Below, one piece after another: positions 25,736 to 36,385 of a stretch of DNA of 64,000 nt. Both the position numbers and the translations under genes were made by a program. Source of the stretch: Piper betle (Eukaryota; Streptophyta; Magnoliopsida; Piperales; Piperaceae); the NCBI GenBank assembly GCA_033002965.1, contig JAURVB010014878.1, positions 1 through 64,000 of the forward strand, written 5' to 3'. Below the pieces are notes generated by a model. It ran no database searches, was not told where the DNA came from, and saw nothing but the letters and a program-made list of their open reading frames with translations. Within the stretch, counting starts at the first letter, position 1; every line of letters begins with the position of its first letter.

Positions 25736-26843
25736 TGTTGGCAGTTTTACACCTACTTACACAAAGCAATGAAAAAAGATTGGGTTCATTATCTCACTTC
25801 TAACCTCACAACCTTAAAACAACCCTACTAATATGTTGGTATGCCACATTTGTGCCAAATCAACATGTGGCTGAACATTTTGTTTTAAGTTGAAGGAAGA
25901 ACTTGGTATAAAGAATGAGAATTCGGGTGGAGAATTTTGGTCTTTGTGCGGAAATTTTTACAGGTATTAGAAATCAATAATATAAATATTTGTAAAATTA
26001 TACTTATGAATTTATTAAAATAAAAGGATAGCTACAAAAAGCTTTGTCATTGCCATTTTAGCAGTTGATCAAGAAATATTTTGTAAAGCCTCTAGTAGAA
26101 GTTTTCAATTCAGTTCTCAAATTAATTGTCCTGGTTTCGTTCAAAATGAAATACCCAATTAGATTTTTACCAACCAATTTGAAAATTTGCACTTGTTTGT
26201 AATATTACATTGATATATATATATATATATATATATAATAGTCCGGTCAGTGCTTGTGTGTTGTGTAATTTTCTTTTCCTTCTTTTTTTGTGCTTTCCAT
26301 GTTGCTTGCTTTTCTTTTAGTTTGGGATTATAGAATCAAGAAGTGGTTTGGGGAGATTACAGGAGAGGTGGAGTGTTGAGAATGTGTATTTGAGTGCTAC
26401 TACATGAGAGTGTTGAGAATGTGTATTTGAGTGCTACTACATGGAGTGTTGAGAATGTGTATTTGAGTGCTACTACAGATGGTTCAACACCTATCTATTG
26501 GTCATTCCTTTATTCTTTGACAGGCTTTGAAGATTTGGCCAAACATTGCAAGGTGTTATGCTGTCATATGATGTTATACTTGATGATTGGCTTACCAAAT
26601 CTATAGCTTAAGGAGATGTATGTCAATTGGATAGCTCCAAGTTTTTCATTTTTGTTATGCATTTCGAATGAAGTCAGCTAGTAAAATAATTGTTATGTTG
26701 GTCTATGTAGAGCATGGGAATAATGGACTAGATGCTTTTACTCGACCATTAGAAACTTAGGCCACTTGTCTCATATGAAAAGTATTGTTTGCCAAAGCTC
26801 TTTCTTGTTGTAATATTGAGAAGATCATAATTGATCAGTAATT
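25736..26843. other. Intergenic with TA microsatellite and a triple repeat
   Basis: Holds a (TA)n tract at about 26213-26237 and the 36-37-bp triplicate listed separately at 26371-26478. No protein family was recognised. Confidence 0.5.
26371..26478 (+). repeat. 36-37-bp unit repeated three times
   Basis: gagtgttgagaatgtgtatt followed by tgagtgctactacatg occurs at 26371, 26408 and 26444, with copies almost identical. It is a small, recent tandem array; no function is apparent. Confidence 0.9.
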
Positions 26844-27286
26844 TGTTGGGTTTATCTCACATCAGTCGTGGATGATGTTGGTGAGTTGTATATCGGCTAA
26901 TGAGAAAGCCTTATTCTTTAAGTTAACTTTTAGATTAAGAGAGGACAACGAGTTTGCCAGAGTTCTAGTTAGGTTTTGCCTAGACCGATTGTGGATGTCT
27001 CCTTCACGGGTTCTACCTGATGCTTGGTTTTGCCTACACCAATTGTGGATGTCTCCTTCATGGGTTCCACCTGATGATTTAAGGGGAGTTTGTCAGAGTT
27101 TGCCAAGTGGGTGTAGGGACGCCCGATGTGTGAAGGGGAGTTGTTAGCTTTATCCCACATCGGTTGTAGATGATGGTAGCGAGTTATATATAGGGCTAAT
27201 GGGAAAATCTTATTCATTTAGTTAACTTTTGGATTAAGAGAGGCTTGTGACACATATTACAATTCCCTTTATAGTGGTATCAGAGC
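26844..27286 (+). mobile_element. TRIM-type miniature LTR element relic
   Basis: Two LTR copies start at 26844 (tgttgggtttatctcacat) and 27142 (tgttagctttatcccacat). The second runs about 120 bp to attaca at 27261, and a tRNA-Met type primer site TGGTATCAGAGC follows at 27275-27286. Before the second LTR lies a polypurine tract gtgaaggggag (27130-27140). The order LTR, internal, PPT, LTR, PBS means two units share the middle LTR. The internal part carries a roughly 57-bp tandem duplication (about 26965-27080). No coding capacity. Confidence 0.75.
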
Positions 27287-27846
27287 TTGGTTGGGGGCCC
27301 AACATAATTAACCTAAAATTAATGCAGGAATTATAGCTTAGATGATCCATTATCCAACTACACTCAAAGGTATGTGTTATGATTTATGCTTGAGTGGGAA
27401 AACTTAAGAGGCTGCCTCACGACATATTATAAATCCATGATTGGAGAGGAACAAAACTCATTTACATGCTTTCTCGCCCACTACTTCCAGATCGACATAA
27501 GATTTGCAAATTTTTCTAGTGTAAAGGAGAATTCAACCATTATTGAAAGAATTTACCCTATTCCGATGAGAATGCAAAACATATGGTCACTCAAGACAAA
27601 TTCAAACACTAGTTTCCTCTCTAAACCATCAACTAAATTAAACAGGAAGAAATTAACATAGCAGAAAAAGAGGGTTTTTAACTTGTAACAAACCAGATCC
27701 TAAAAATGCAACCATCATTCAAAGAATTATATCCATTTGTGTAAGAATACACACACATACAAATCCTAATCTATAGCTGCATTTAGAATGACAAAATAGT
27801 TTGTACTTTGTACTAAAAACCTATATATATATATATATATATATAT
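27287..27846. other. TRIM downstream DNA and TA microsatellite
   Basis: The first part may be internal TRIM sequence; its right LTR was not found. A (TA)n tract lies at about 27820-27846. The open frame at 27386-27661 has no recognisable motif. Confidence 0.4.
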
Positions 27847-28185
27847 GGAAAAGTTTTCCAGAGCCCGGGGTAGGAATATGTTTTTACCCTAAGCTCTAAT
27901 CTGGGCCGTCCGATTATAAGGATGGCCAATATTTGATAAAAAACCTTCTACCCCTCTTTTGCCGGTGGTCAAGTTCCAACCACGGCTGGCCAGTCGGACC
28001 TGACCACTGTCACTAATGGTACCTGGCCTAGGCCAGATCGGGTCGGCTGTGACCATTCCTGGCTGCCGACCAATTTTTTTTTAAGGCTCGACCAGATTTA
28101 AGCGTGGCCACGCATGCCAGGCCACCCGCACTCTGGATTTGGCCAGCGTGGCCGCCAGAACCTCCGCCGACGCCGTCGGGGGCCC

Positions 28186-30201
28186 TAGGGGTGGGCGTGG
28201 ACGTCCGAATTTGTCCGTCTGTCCGATGTCCGAAGCACGTCCGACCGAATTTGACCGACCGAATTTGACCGAATTAAAACAAACCAAACATGGACATTTT
28301 TTTGTCCGACCGAACGACCGACCGAGTGTCCGATATTTTATATCAATAATATAATATTTTCAACATTTGTAAGACTAATATTATAGTTTATGAAAATTTT
28401 AAAATATAAATATACAGTAAAATTAATTAAGTTTATACATAAAATTGATATTTAATATCTTAAATATCCAAAAATGACATACATATAAAAAGGATAAAAG
28501 TCACTCTTATATTTAGGAATTTAGAACTATACATTCACATTAATAATCATATCAAACCACTTACAATTTAGTTAACATGCTCTAAATTTTTAAAGTCAAA
28601 CAAAAAATAATCTACGTATAGAAACTTTAAAATAATCATTGACATCAAAATATAGTCCAATATTGCATATACTTCAAAGATAAAATATTGTAATAATTGA
28701 TTCTTCATCTAGCTCACCTACATTAAAAAAATATAAAAAAGTTAATTACTCATGTTTTATATCCTCTTTATTTTAAAATTAGGATATTTCCCTTCAATAT
28801 GCCTCTATAAATGAGTAGTTGCATAACTTTCAGTTCCCTCAAACTTCTTTTCACAATAACGACAAATAAGAGATTGTTCCATTCTTCTAATATTTTCTAT
28901 CAAAATAGGTGCATACACCGGATGTTATTTTTCTCTTTTTTAATAATGTACTGTTTATATATTCTCCTTCTTTAGCAATCAAATTTTTACTATCATTTTC
29001 ACCTCTACTTTGTTCAGTTACATTTAATAATAAACTTGTATGATCCATCTTCGAAAAAAATATATCACATTATAAACATAATGTAAAACCAGTGATCTGA
29101 GTCAGGGTTTTATGCTTATGAACTGATCGGTTCAATCGTCGGTTCAAGTCGAGTATGTTTTAGAATACGTGTACTGAGTCGACGCTGGTCGGGTGTATGA
29201 GCCATGAGGGTCATGCGTACCCAAGTATATGATGATAACATCATGAATACAACAGAAAAGAATGAGTTATCAGAATATATGAGAGTATGCCAATTATTTT
29301 TTTATTTTATATATAGTTGATCGTGGAATTAGTTTAGGCCGTTTACCGCGTTAGGACGCGTTACGGGGAATTTGGGTGGGTTGTTAGTTATAGAATGTCA
29401 TTATGATGTTGTAGTGTTTATTTTATTTTATGGGATTTTTTCTGATTTTATGGATTTTTTTAAGATTTATTCCGAGTTAGTTATTATTATTGACTCGAGA
29501 CATGAGCGAGTCAAGTCTTATTTACGATATTGCCATCAATCAAACCCTCGACCCATTTTCTCTTCCCCGTCCATGCCGCGCCGCCCCTTGTCGTGGTCGC
29601 CGCCGCCGACGTCGCCTCGATCGTCGCCGCCAGGCCCCGCCGCAGCGTTGCCGTGATGCCCCGAGCGCCCCCGCCGTCGCCCGGCCTCCACGACGCCGGA
29701 ATCGCCGCTCGTCGTCGATTCCGCCGCCGATTACCCTCTGCTCGCGTCGTCGATTCTGCCGCCGGCGACCGTCGCCGCGGCCGTCCAGTCACCGCTTTGA
29801 CATTGCCAACCCTCCCACGGCCTTCCCCGACAAGAGCGGAGCCCATCGCCGCCCAGGCCGGCCGGATCTAGCCACCCACCACCGACCGCCTCTGTTTAAC
29901 CATTTTCCGGCGAGCCGCCACCTCCGCCGAGCACGTCGACGTCGTAAATGGGTTAGGCTCGCCGAGCCGATTCCAATGGTTCCAGCGGAGGTTCGCTGGC
30001 AGTGCAAAGCGCGGCGGCGGAGGGTAGGTGGCGGCAGGGCGCGGCGGCGGCACAGAGGGTTTCGGACTGTCCGCGGACACTGCTTGGGCCCGACGGACAA
30101 TTCGATGTCCGAAGTCGGTCGGACAAATTTTGTCCGACAAAATTCCGGACGGACGCGGACAATAATTCGTCCGATGTCCATCCGACCGATGCCCACCCCT
30201 A
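28186..30201 (-). mobile_element. hAT derivative carrying a piece of family A LTR
   Basis: Ends are TAGGGGTGGGCG and ATGCCCACCCCTA, inverted repeats shared with the hAT element at 35776-39231, and both ends continue with the same gtccgaccgaatttgaccga and gtccgacaaaatt subterminal sequence. At about 28790-29060 there is a remnant of the BED-finger exon (reverse strand; compare 38195-38480). From 29081 to about 29990 the interior is LTR family A sequence. The flanking 8-mers (gggggccc, gtcaaggc) do not match, so no target duplication is visible. Confidence 0.75.
29081..29990 (+). mobile_element. 5' portion of a family A LTR inside the hAT derivative
   Basis: Starts TGTAAAACCAGTGATCTGAG and follows the LTR at 55396 through ttagttcgagtcgagt, gtcatgcgtacccaagtat, cgcgttaggacgcgttacg and the GC-rich ggccggccgga block, stopping in gattccaatggt. 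The rest of the LTR is absent and hAT right-end sequence follows. Long open frames in its GC-rich part (29490-30230 plus, and minus-strand ones) are arginine- and proline-rich with no motif, and I treat them as chance frames. Confidence 0.75.
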
Positions 30202-30343
30202 GTCAAGGCAAGAGGGGTTTAAATTTTTAGAATAGATCTGGGCCATCCTTGTGATCGACCAACCTATATTAAACATGGGCGCAAGAATTTTTTCCAGCCT
30301 TTGGCTCAGGAACCTCGGGCCTCATATATATATATATATATAA

Positions 30344-31894
30344 AGTTATTTAAATGGAAAGTGGAATTTAGTTTTTATATTGCCTGCCAGCGTGAGGTTA
30401 TTCATATTTTAAAAAGAAAAAATTATACACATTGCATACCTATCGATCTAGGGTTGAGAGTGCGACCTAGAAATTGAGCCGAGACCAGGAGATGCATAAC
30501 TCATCATTACTAATGCATTAATTTTTCGTAGTAATGCGAATAATATTTTAAAAGGTTGCTTACGATCAATGATATTAGAACATCAGTAACTTTTAAATTT
30601 GGCCACTTATTTAAATAACATGGCTATAGTTTTTTTAATATTGATAAAATTGCCCTCATCATCTAGTTGTCCTTATAATCCAACGATTTATATTAAATTT
30701 AGCTTGCATAAGAATATCAACGGCAACTGATACTAATTTTTCTCATATTTTAAATTATCAATGTAATAAAAAAATTTCTCTAATTGGCACCGCAATTTGC
30801 AGTGACAAAAGCCCCAAACATGTGAAGAACACTAATTTGTCGCGGGCTATGTCTTGGGGGAGGGTCTATCAAAAACCTCCGCATCTAACTAATTTTAACA
30901 TATTATATGTGTCAAAAATATTTGACACAAACACAGCTGTGACAAAGCCATATGAAATCTTGACACGACATTTATCATGGTTTAGTCGTGCCAAAACACA
31001 CACACATTCTTATTTATATATTTATACATACCTCCATAAAAATGTAATGACAAATTGTCAATGAATTGCTTCGGTAGCCATCGTTATGTGGTGGTTCAAA
31101 CTCTTTAAATGTATCGATCAGAATGTGACTCACGAATAGTTTGGGCCTTAGCTAACTTTTCAACTTATGTGTAGCAATAAAGTAGATATATGCTAGGTTT
31201 GTGCCATATAATTATAAAGAGTTTTTTTATAAAAAAGACAAAAATATTCTTTGATATTGCCAAATGATGAGATAATGAGGACTAATTACCCGAAAATAGA
31301 AATTTTTTAATATAAAGATAAAACTGCCATTGTGTTGCGTTGGTTTATGTAAAAAAATGAAAAAAATTTTATGCCAATGCTAAAGATGGCCGAACATGGC
31401 TGGCTGTTGTATTTTAGACAATCTGAAAAAGTTTCCTTAGCCCCGATAATCTCACCACCTGTTCATAATATTAAAAAAACGTCCTTACTTTTAATAGAAA
31501 GCTCAATTGGAAAGAAAGGCTTCCTCGTCGCTTTTGCAGCCATGCATAGGCAATAGTACAAGTGCAGGCAACTTAAAAATTTGCGCATTTAGATGTCCCT
31601 CCATGTTCTTACCATATTGTGACCACGAGATGCCCTTTCCATTTGCTTTAATTTGACAGTCACCCCTTTTTACGAGTTAAAAAGGGAACTATATAGCTAA
31701 ATATTTTCTATCAAATTATATATTAGTAAAAAGTACTGTTATGATAACAGTTGGCACCCTAGTCGTTCTCTTCACCATTGGCTTATTGATGCAAAAATGT
31801 CAACAAGAAGAAATGAACAAATTTAACCAAAATCCCTTCAAATTGAATTGCGTACACATTTCTTCAAAATAAAATAAAATAAAGATGTTGCTAA
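30344..31894. other. SAUR-cluster flank and intergenic DNA
   Basis: 30344-31030 shows nothing recognisable. 31040-31200 is a diverged copy of the flank at 18181-18279 joined to 25035-25100. 31740-31894 is the reverse-oriented SAUR 3' flank (gataacagttggcaccctag; compare the reverse complement of 62590-62640). Confidence 0.5.
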
Positions 31895-32274
31895 CTAACT
31901 TAGCAACCAAATAGTGGACGCTTCTCGAAGTCTTGCTCTTTGTGTAAAAAACATGATTTGGAGATGGAACTGGCAGCTAACAACACAAATAATCATAATG
32001 TAATTCATGAGTTGGGAATCACATGACACCATAATCAGCCCGTCTCGTGGCAATGTAAAATTTTCTTCTGCCATTTTCAATAGCTCTTTGATGACAAGAT
32101 TGATCAGAAACATGAAGGGAATCTCATAATGCTCCCCATCGGTTGTATATAACACAAAATGACCTTGACTTGGAGTTGTGGATCTGGTGAAAGGAAAACC
32201 TACTCCCACTATTCATTCTTGAGCATGAATTTGCTCTTGCTTGAGATCTCAACAATCTTCTTTGGGCTGAACAT
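31895..32274 (-). pseudogene. SAUR pseudogene with frameshift after the N-terminus
   Basis: The minus strand begins MFSPKKIVEISSKSKFMLKN at 32274, a normal SAUR N-terminus, then meets TAG. The remainder is open in another frame: TTPSQGHFVLYTTDGEHYEI, KELLKMAEENF, DGLIMVSCDSQLMNYI, the SAUR core. The open frame alone would have to begin at a GTG, so the ATG at 32274 is the historical start and about one frame shift separates the halves. Reading continues past the usual LMNYIV stop of the copy at 62346 into former 3' flank until 31895. Confidence 0.85.
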
Positions 32275-32926
32275 GGTTTATCAAAGGAAGAAATGCTAGA
32301 GAGAAGAAATTTTGAGCTTTACAAACTTGAAGTTTGCTTTGTGTGCTTGTTGCCTGTTGGTTGATTGTTGTGAAGGGTCTATCTAATGCCTTAATATATT
32401 CTTGAAGGCAAAATGGAAATGTTCATGTTCGCTTTCGTGAAAGCATCGCCATGTGAAAGAAGTAGGGGTGTCCCATTGGTTTGGGTAGGGAAAGAGATAG
32501 CTGCTTCAATTATGGAAGACGAGGAGTGGCGAAACAAATCATGTTCCAATGTTCACGTGGACTTGTCTACTTGTTCTTCCCATCATATTTTCTTGAACTA
32601 GTAACTCAAAAATTGTTCTGTGCATCTAATGTATAGATATGCGGCCCTTGTTGCATACACCTTGTATTTGTTCATTATCTGTAGATGTACCCTGTACTAA
32701 TGCCCCAACCATGCCAAAATGATAAATTTCTTTTGCTCCCTAAGAGCACAAAGTTTTTAAAAGTAATGCATGGATTCTTCCTATAGTTATTTGGGTTCCT
32801 TTCGCTATTGTCCAACCTATTATCTACATAGGCACACATTGAATTTAGCTTCTCCCACTTGCTTAACACCAAGCAACAACAAAAATGGGCTTGCTCTAAT
32901 TTAGAACCTTCCAGCCTAAGCTCTAA
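32275..32926. repeat. SAUR upstream region, duplicate of 25200-25735
   Basis: The plus strand matches the 25-kb segment (gaaagcatcgccatgtgaaag, gccccaaccatgccaaaatgat, gagcacaaagtttttaaaa). It also serves as the upstream region of the minus-strand SAUR relic. Immediately right of it, at 32927, a family C LTR begins. Confidence 0.6.
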
Positions 32927-34251
32927 TGTAAAACCTGGGTCGTTTGCCTAATGGTTTTGTGTTGGTTTGCTTGAAAATTAAACTGAGTAACATGTGACCG
33001 GTGTTTATTAACCATTGATATGATATAAATTATGGTATATTGGTTGCTCGCCCAAACACTAGTTGCCCCATGTTAGATACACACGGTTGGACATTTGGTT
33101 GTATCGGCTTTCTTTTCTTTTCGTGTGTTGGTGTTGTAGGCAGACCCTAGGACCATGTCCCCAGGTGTCTAGTGCATCTCATGTGCAAGCGTGCTTGTCT
33201 CTTGATGTCCACGTGTGAGGAAACCCTCAAATTCTTCAATTAGGCTAGGCGTCTTTGGGCTAGCACAACACCCATTTGCTCTCCTCGCGCCATTGTGCCA
33301 AGCTTATTTTCCCTCATCTTTTTAAACCCTTCCCCTGCTCCTCTACACTCCTTTCCCACCACTTCCACTTCGTCCCTTTCACCTTTTGATCTCTTCTTCT
33401 CCTCCTAGCCTTCCCCGTCACCCTTTGGATCTCCAAGCTATCCATTCAAGAGCCTAGGAAGCCTCTCCTCTTGGTTTCATTCCTCCTTGGTGATATGTAT
33501 TCTCCCTCTTCTTTTCTTGTTCTTCTTGGGAATTTTTTCTAGCCGTGCATGGTTTCCTTGTATGTTTAGTTTGCTCTAGGTTATAGCTTAGCCTCTCTAG
33601 TTTAATTTATAGGTTTGTTTCATGATTTTCTCGTATATATACCATGATATATGATCTGTACGTGCCTTCATGCTCATACACCTCATGTATGATCTATATA
33701 TATTGGACCTATCATGTCTCACCCATCTAGCATCAAAAAATGTGATCTTTGTTACATTTTATTCCTGATTCACATAGCTTTGCATCTATGAGCATTTCGT
33801 GTATATCCTGCTACTGTATCATCTCTTAATCATGTTAGAGACTTTTACGTGTAAGTTGCTCTCTTTCATGCCTGATTTGTGATGCTGCTTATGCAATTTT
33901 TATGTCCCTATGTAGTTAGCTCTTATGTAAATGGTTTTGCTCGTGTGTAGATGTAGGGATTAGCTACACATCCATAATGTTTAACATTAAAATGACATCA
34001 TTGAGGGCATGAATATCATATGTAATCAAGGACTATACACATTGATCTGTGAGGGATTGTGTTAGCAGTTGACTTAGGGTAAGTAAAACAACCCACTAAG
34101 AAGCCTTCTAAAATCTTGAGCAAATTAAGTGAAGTTCTATTAAGTGTCTACTATAAATCTAACAAAAATGAGCTTATACTGATCTCGTTTAGGCGCTAAG
34201 TTAATTCATCTTTCTAGAATGAGCAGAAGTTGGGTTTAACCCTAATCTCCA
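32927..34251 (+). mobile_element. Family C LTR, left part
   Basis: Starts TGTAAAACCTGGGTCGTTTG, similar to TGTAAAACCCGGTTCGTTCG of element B. Next come ggaccatgtcccc, a ttttaaacccttcccctgctc pyrimidine-rich block and a gttcttcttggg block, in the same order as element B (21329, 21720, 21900). It breaks off where the TRIM array begins. No primer site or internal domain is attached. Confidence 0.65.
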
Positions 34252-35775
34252 TGAGATCTTTCAACTTAGTCTCACATCTAATACCTATTGGGGTAAGATC
34301 CTATTTATGAGTGGGAATGAGCTATGATCTTCAACTTAGTTAACAACTTTTGAAGAGATGACTTAGCCCATTACATTGCACTGTGGGCTGGTTTGTTACA
34401 AATTGTATCAGAGCCTCCTAATTCCATGTTAGATGATGGGTTGGACTAGGGATGTTAACTAGGTTGTCAATCACAGCCAGAGAAAGACGTGGGTTAGGGC
34501 TAGCAATGGGCCAAGTGTAGAAATTTTAACTACAAAATTTTCTAAGGTGGGTGGATTGTAATATCCCTTAACTTTGTCCCACATCTAATACATACTTGGG
34601 TAAGATCTTGTTTATAATTAGGAATGAATTATAGATCCTTAAATTGGTTAACCACTTTTAAAGAGATAACTTAACCCATTATGTTACACTTTGGGCTAGG
34701 TCATCACAAAATTGTGCCTATTGGTTCCGTGGTAGATGGTGGGTTAGGATAGGGACGTTGACTAGGCTACTGGTCATGGGCCAAAGCTGGTCGTGAGCTG
34801 GGGTTAGCAACAGTCCAAGTGTAGGAATTTTGAGGACGAAATTTCCTAAGGTGGGTGGATTGTAAGATCCTTTAACTTAGTCCCGCATTTAATACCTACT
34901 ATATAAGTTAATGTTTATAAGTGGGAATAGATAACAGATCTTAAACTTGGTAAACCACTTTTGAAGAGATGACTTTGCCCATTATATTGTACTTTGGGCC
35001 GGGTTGAAAGAAACCTTGATCTGTGTTCTGTGGTGGGTTAGACTAGAAACATTTGCTAGGTTGTTGGTCATAGGCCAAAGAAGGTCGTGGACTAGCGCTA
35101 GCAACAAGCCAAGTATAGGAATTTTGGGAATAAAATTTCCTAAGGTGGGTAGATTTTGAGATCCCTCAACTTAGTCTCAGATCTAATACATACTGGGGTT
35201 AGATCCTCTTTATAAGTGGGAATGAATTATAGATCTTCAACTTGGTTAACTTTTGAAGAGATGACTTAGGCCTTTACATTGCACTCTGGGCTGAGTCGTT
35301 ACAAATAGTATCATAGCCTCCTAGTTTCGTGTTAGATGGGGGGCTTGACTAGAGACGTTGGCTAGACTTTCGATCACGGGCCAGAGAAGGACGTGGGCTG
35401 GGGCTAGCAATGAGCCAAGTGTAGGAATTTCAAGGACTGAATTTTCTAAAGTGGGTGGATTATGAGATCCCTCAACTTAGTCTCACATCTAATACCTAGT
35501 AGAGTAAGATTATATTTATAAGTGTGAATAGATTATAGATCTTAAACTTGGTAAACCACTTTCGAAGAGATGACTTAGCACATTATGTTGTACTTGAGGC
35601 TGGATCGTTACAAATGGTATTAGAGCCTCTTTGTTTCGTTTTAGATGGAAGGCTGGCCTACAGACATTGACTAGGCTGCTGGTCATGGGCCAAAGAAAGT
35701 TGTGGGCTAAGGCTAGCAACAAGCTAAGTGCAGAAATTTTGAGGACGAAATTTCTTAAGGTGAGTGGATTGAAAG
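34252..35775 (+). mobile_element. Tandem TRIM array, five LTRs before the hAT insertion
   Basis: Miniature LTRs of about 150 bp (tgagatc...tcccacatctaataccta...gttaca) start at 34252, 34557, 34861, 35157 and 35463, spaced about 300 bp. Each is followed by a tRNA-Met-like primer site (best copies ggtattagagcc at 35616 and tgtatcagagcc at 34404), a roughly 155-bp internal part, and aggacgaaatttcctaagg then gtgggtggat as polypurine tract before the next LTR. The aggacgaaattt motif before the PPT also occurs in elements A and B and is typical of gypsy-type 3' ends. There is no coding capacity. The sixth LTR is at 39234-39452. Confidence 0.85.
35768..35775. repeat. hAT target duplication, left (attgaaag)
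   Basis: attgaaag before the hAT end against attgtgag at 39232-39239; 6 of 8 bases match. Eight bp is the hAT-type length, and the TRIM consensus here is attgtgagatcc, so the left copy has mutated. Confidence 0.65.
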
Positions 35776-36385
35776 TAGGGGTGGGCATGGACGTCCGAAT
35801 GTCCGTGTCCGACTGACGACCGAAGCATGTCCGACCAAATTTGACCGAATTAAAATAAGCCAAACATGGACAATTTTTTGTTCGACCGAACGACCGACCG
35901 AATGTCCGATATTTTATATCAATAAAATAATACCTTTAATATTTTTAATGCTATTATTATATTTTATGAAAATTACAAAACATAATATACAATAAAATTG
36001 ATATTTAATGCCTAAAATAACCAAAACATGACATACATAAAAAAAGGATAAAAACCACTCTTGTATTTAGGAATTTAGAACAATATATTCGCATTAATAA
36101 TCATATCAAACCACTTTCAAAATAAGTCAAATAAGAAGTCCTCAAGGAAGAAACCATCAAATAAAGTCACACAAACATAGTAATTCCAAACCAGCTAGTA
36201 AAATCACACAAACATAGTAATTCCAAACCAGCTAATAAAATCACACAAAGGTGGAGAAGGCACTAGCGGTGATTATAGACATGAAGATGTTAGAATATTA
36301 TCTTTATCAACATAATCATCAATATCTTCCCATTCTTCTATATTCATTGTTCCAAATAAATTTGATGATGAACTCTGTTATTTCC

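Larger units (their letters stand above)
27847..30323. mobile_element. Possible inverted-repeat DNA element enclosing a hAT derivative
   Basis: The two ends lie in TA microsatellites (to 27846 and from 30324). Subterminal sequences are similar in inverted orientation: left cgattataaggatggcc then ctacccctcttttgcc; right, read in reverse, cgatcacaaggatggcc then aacccctcttgcc. The extreme ends themselves do not match well, so this is only a candidate, split by the hAT derivative at 28186-30201. Confidence 0.35.

Noticed and set aside
29490..30230. 246-codon open frame, the third longest in the window
   Set aside because: Arginine/proline-rich, lies in the GC-rich part of an LTR piece and runs into hAT terminal sequence; overlapping frames are open on both strands. 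A chance frame in GC-rich DNA.
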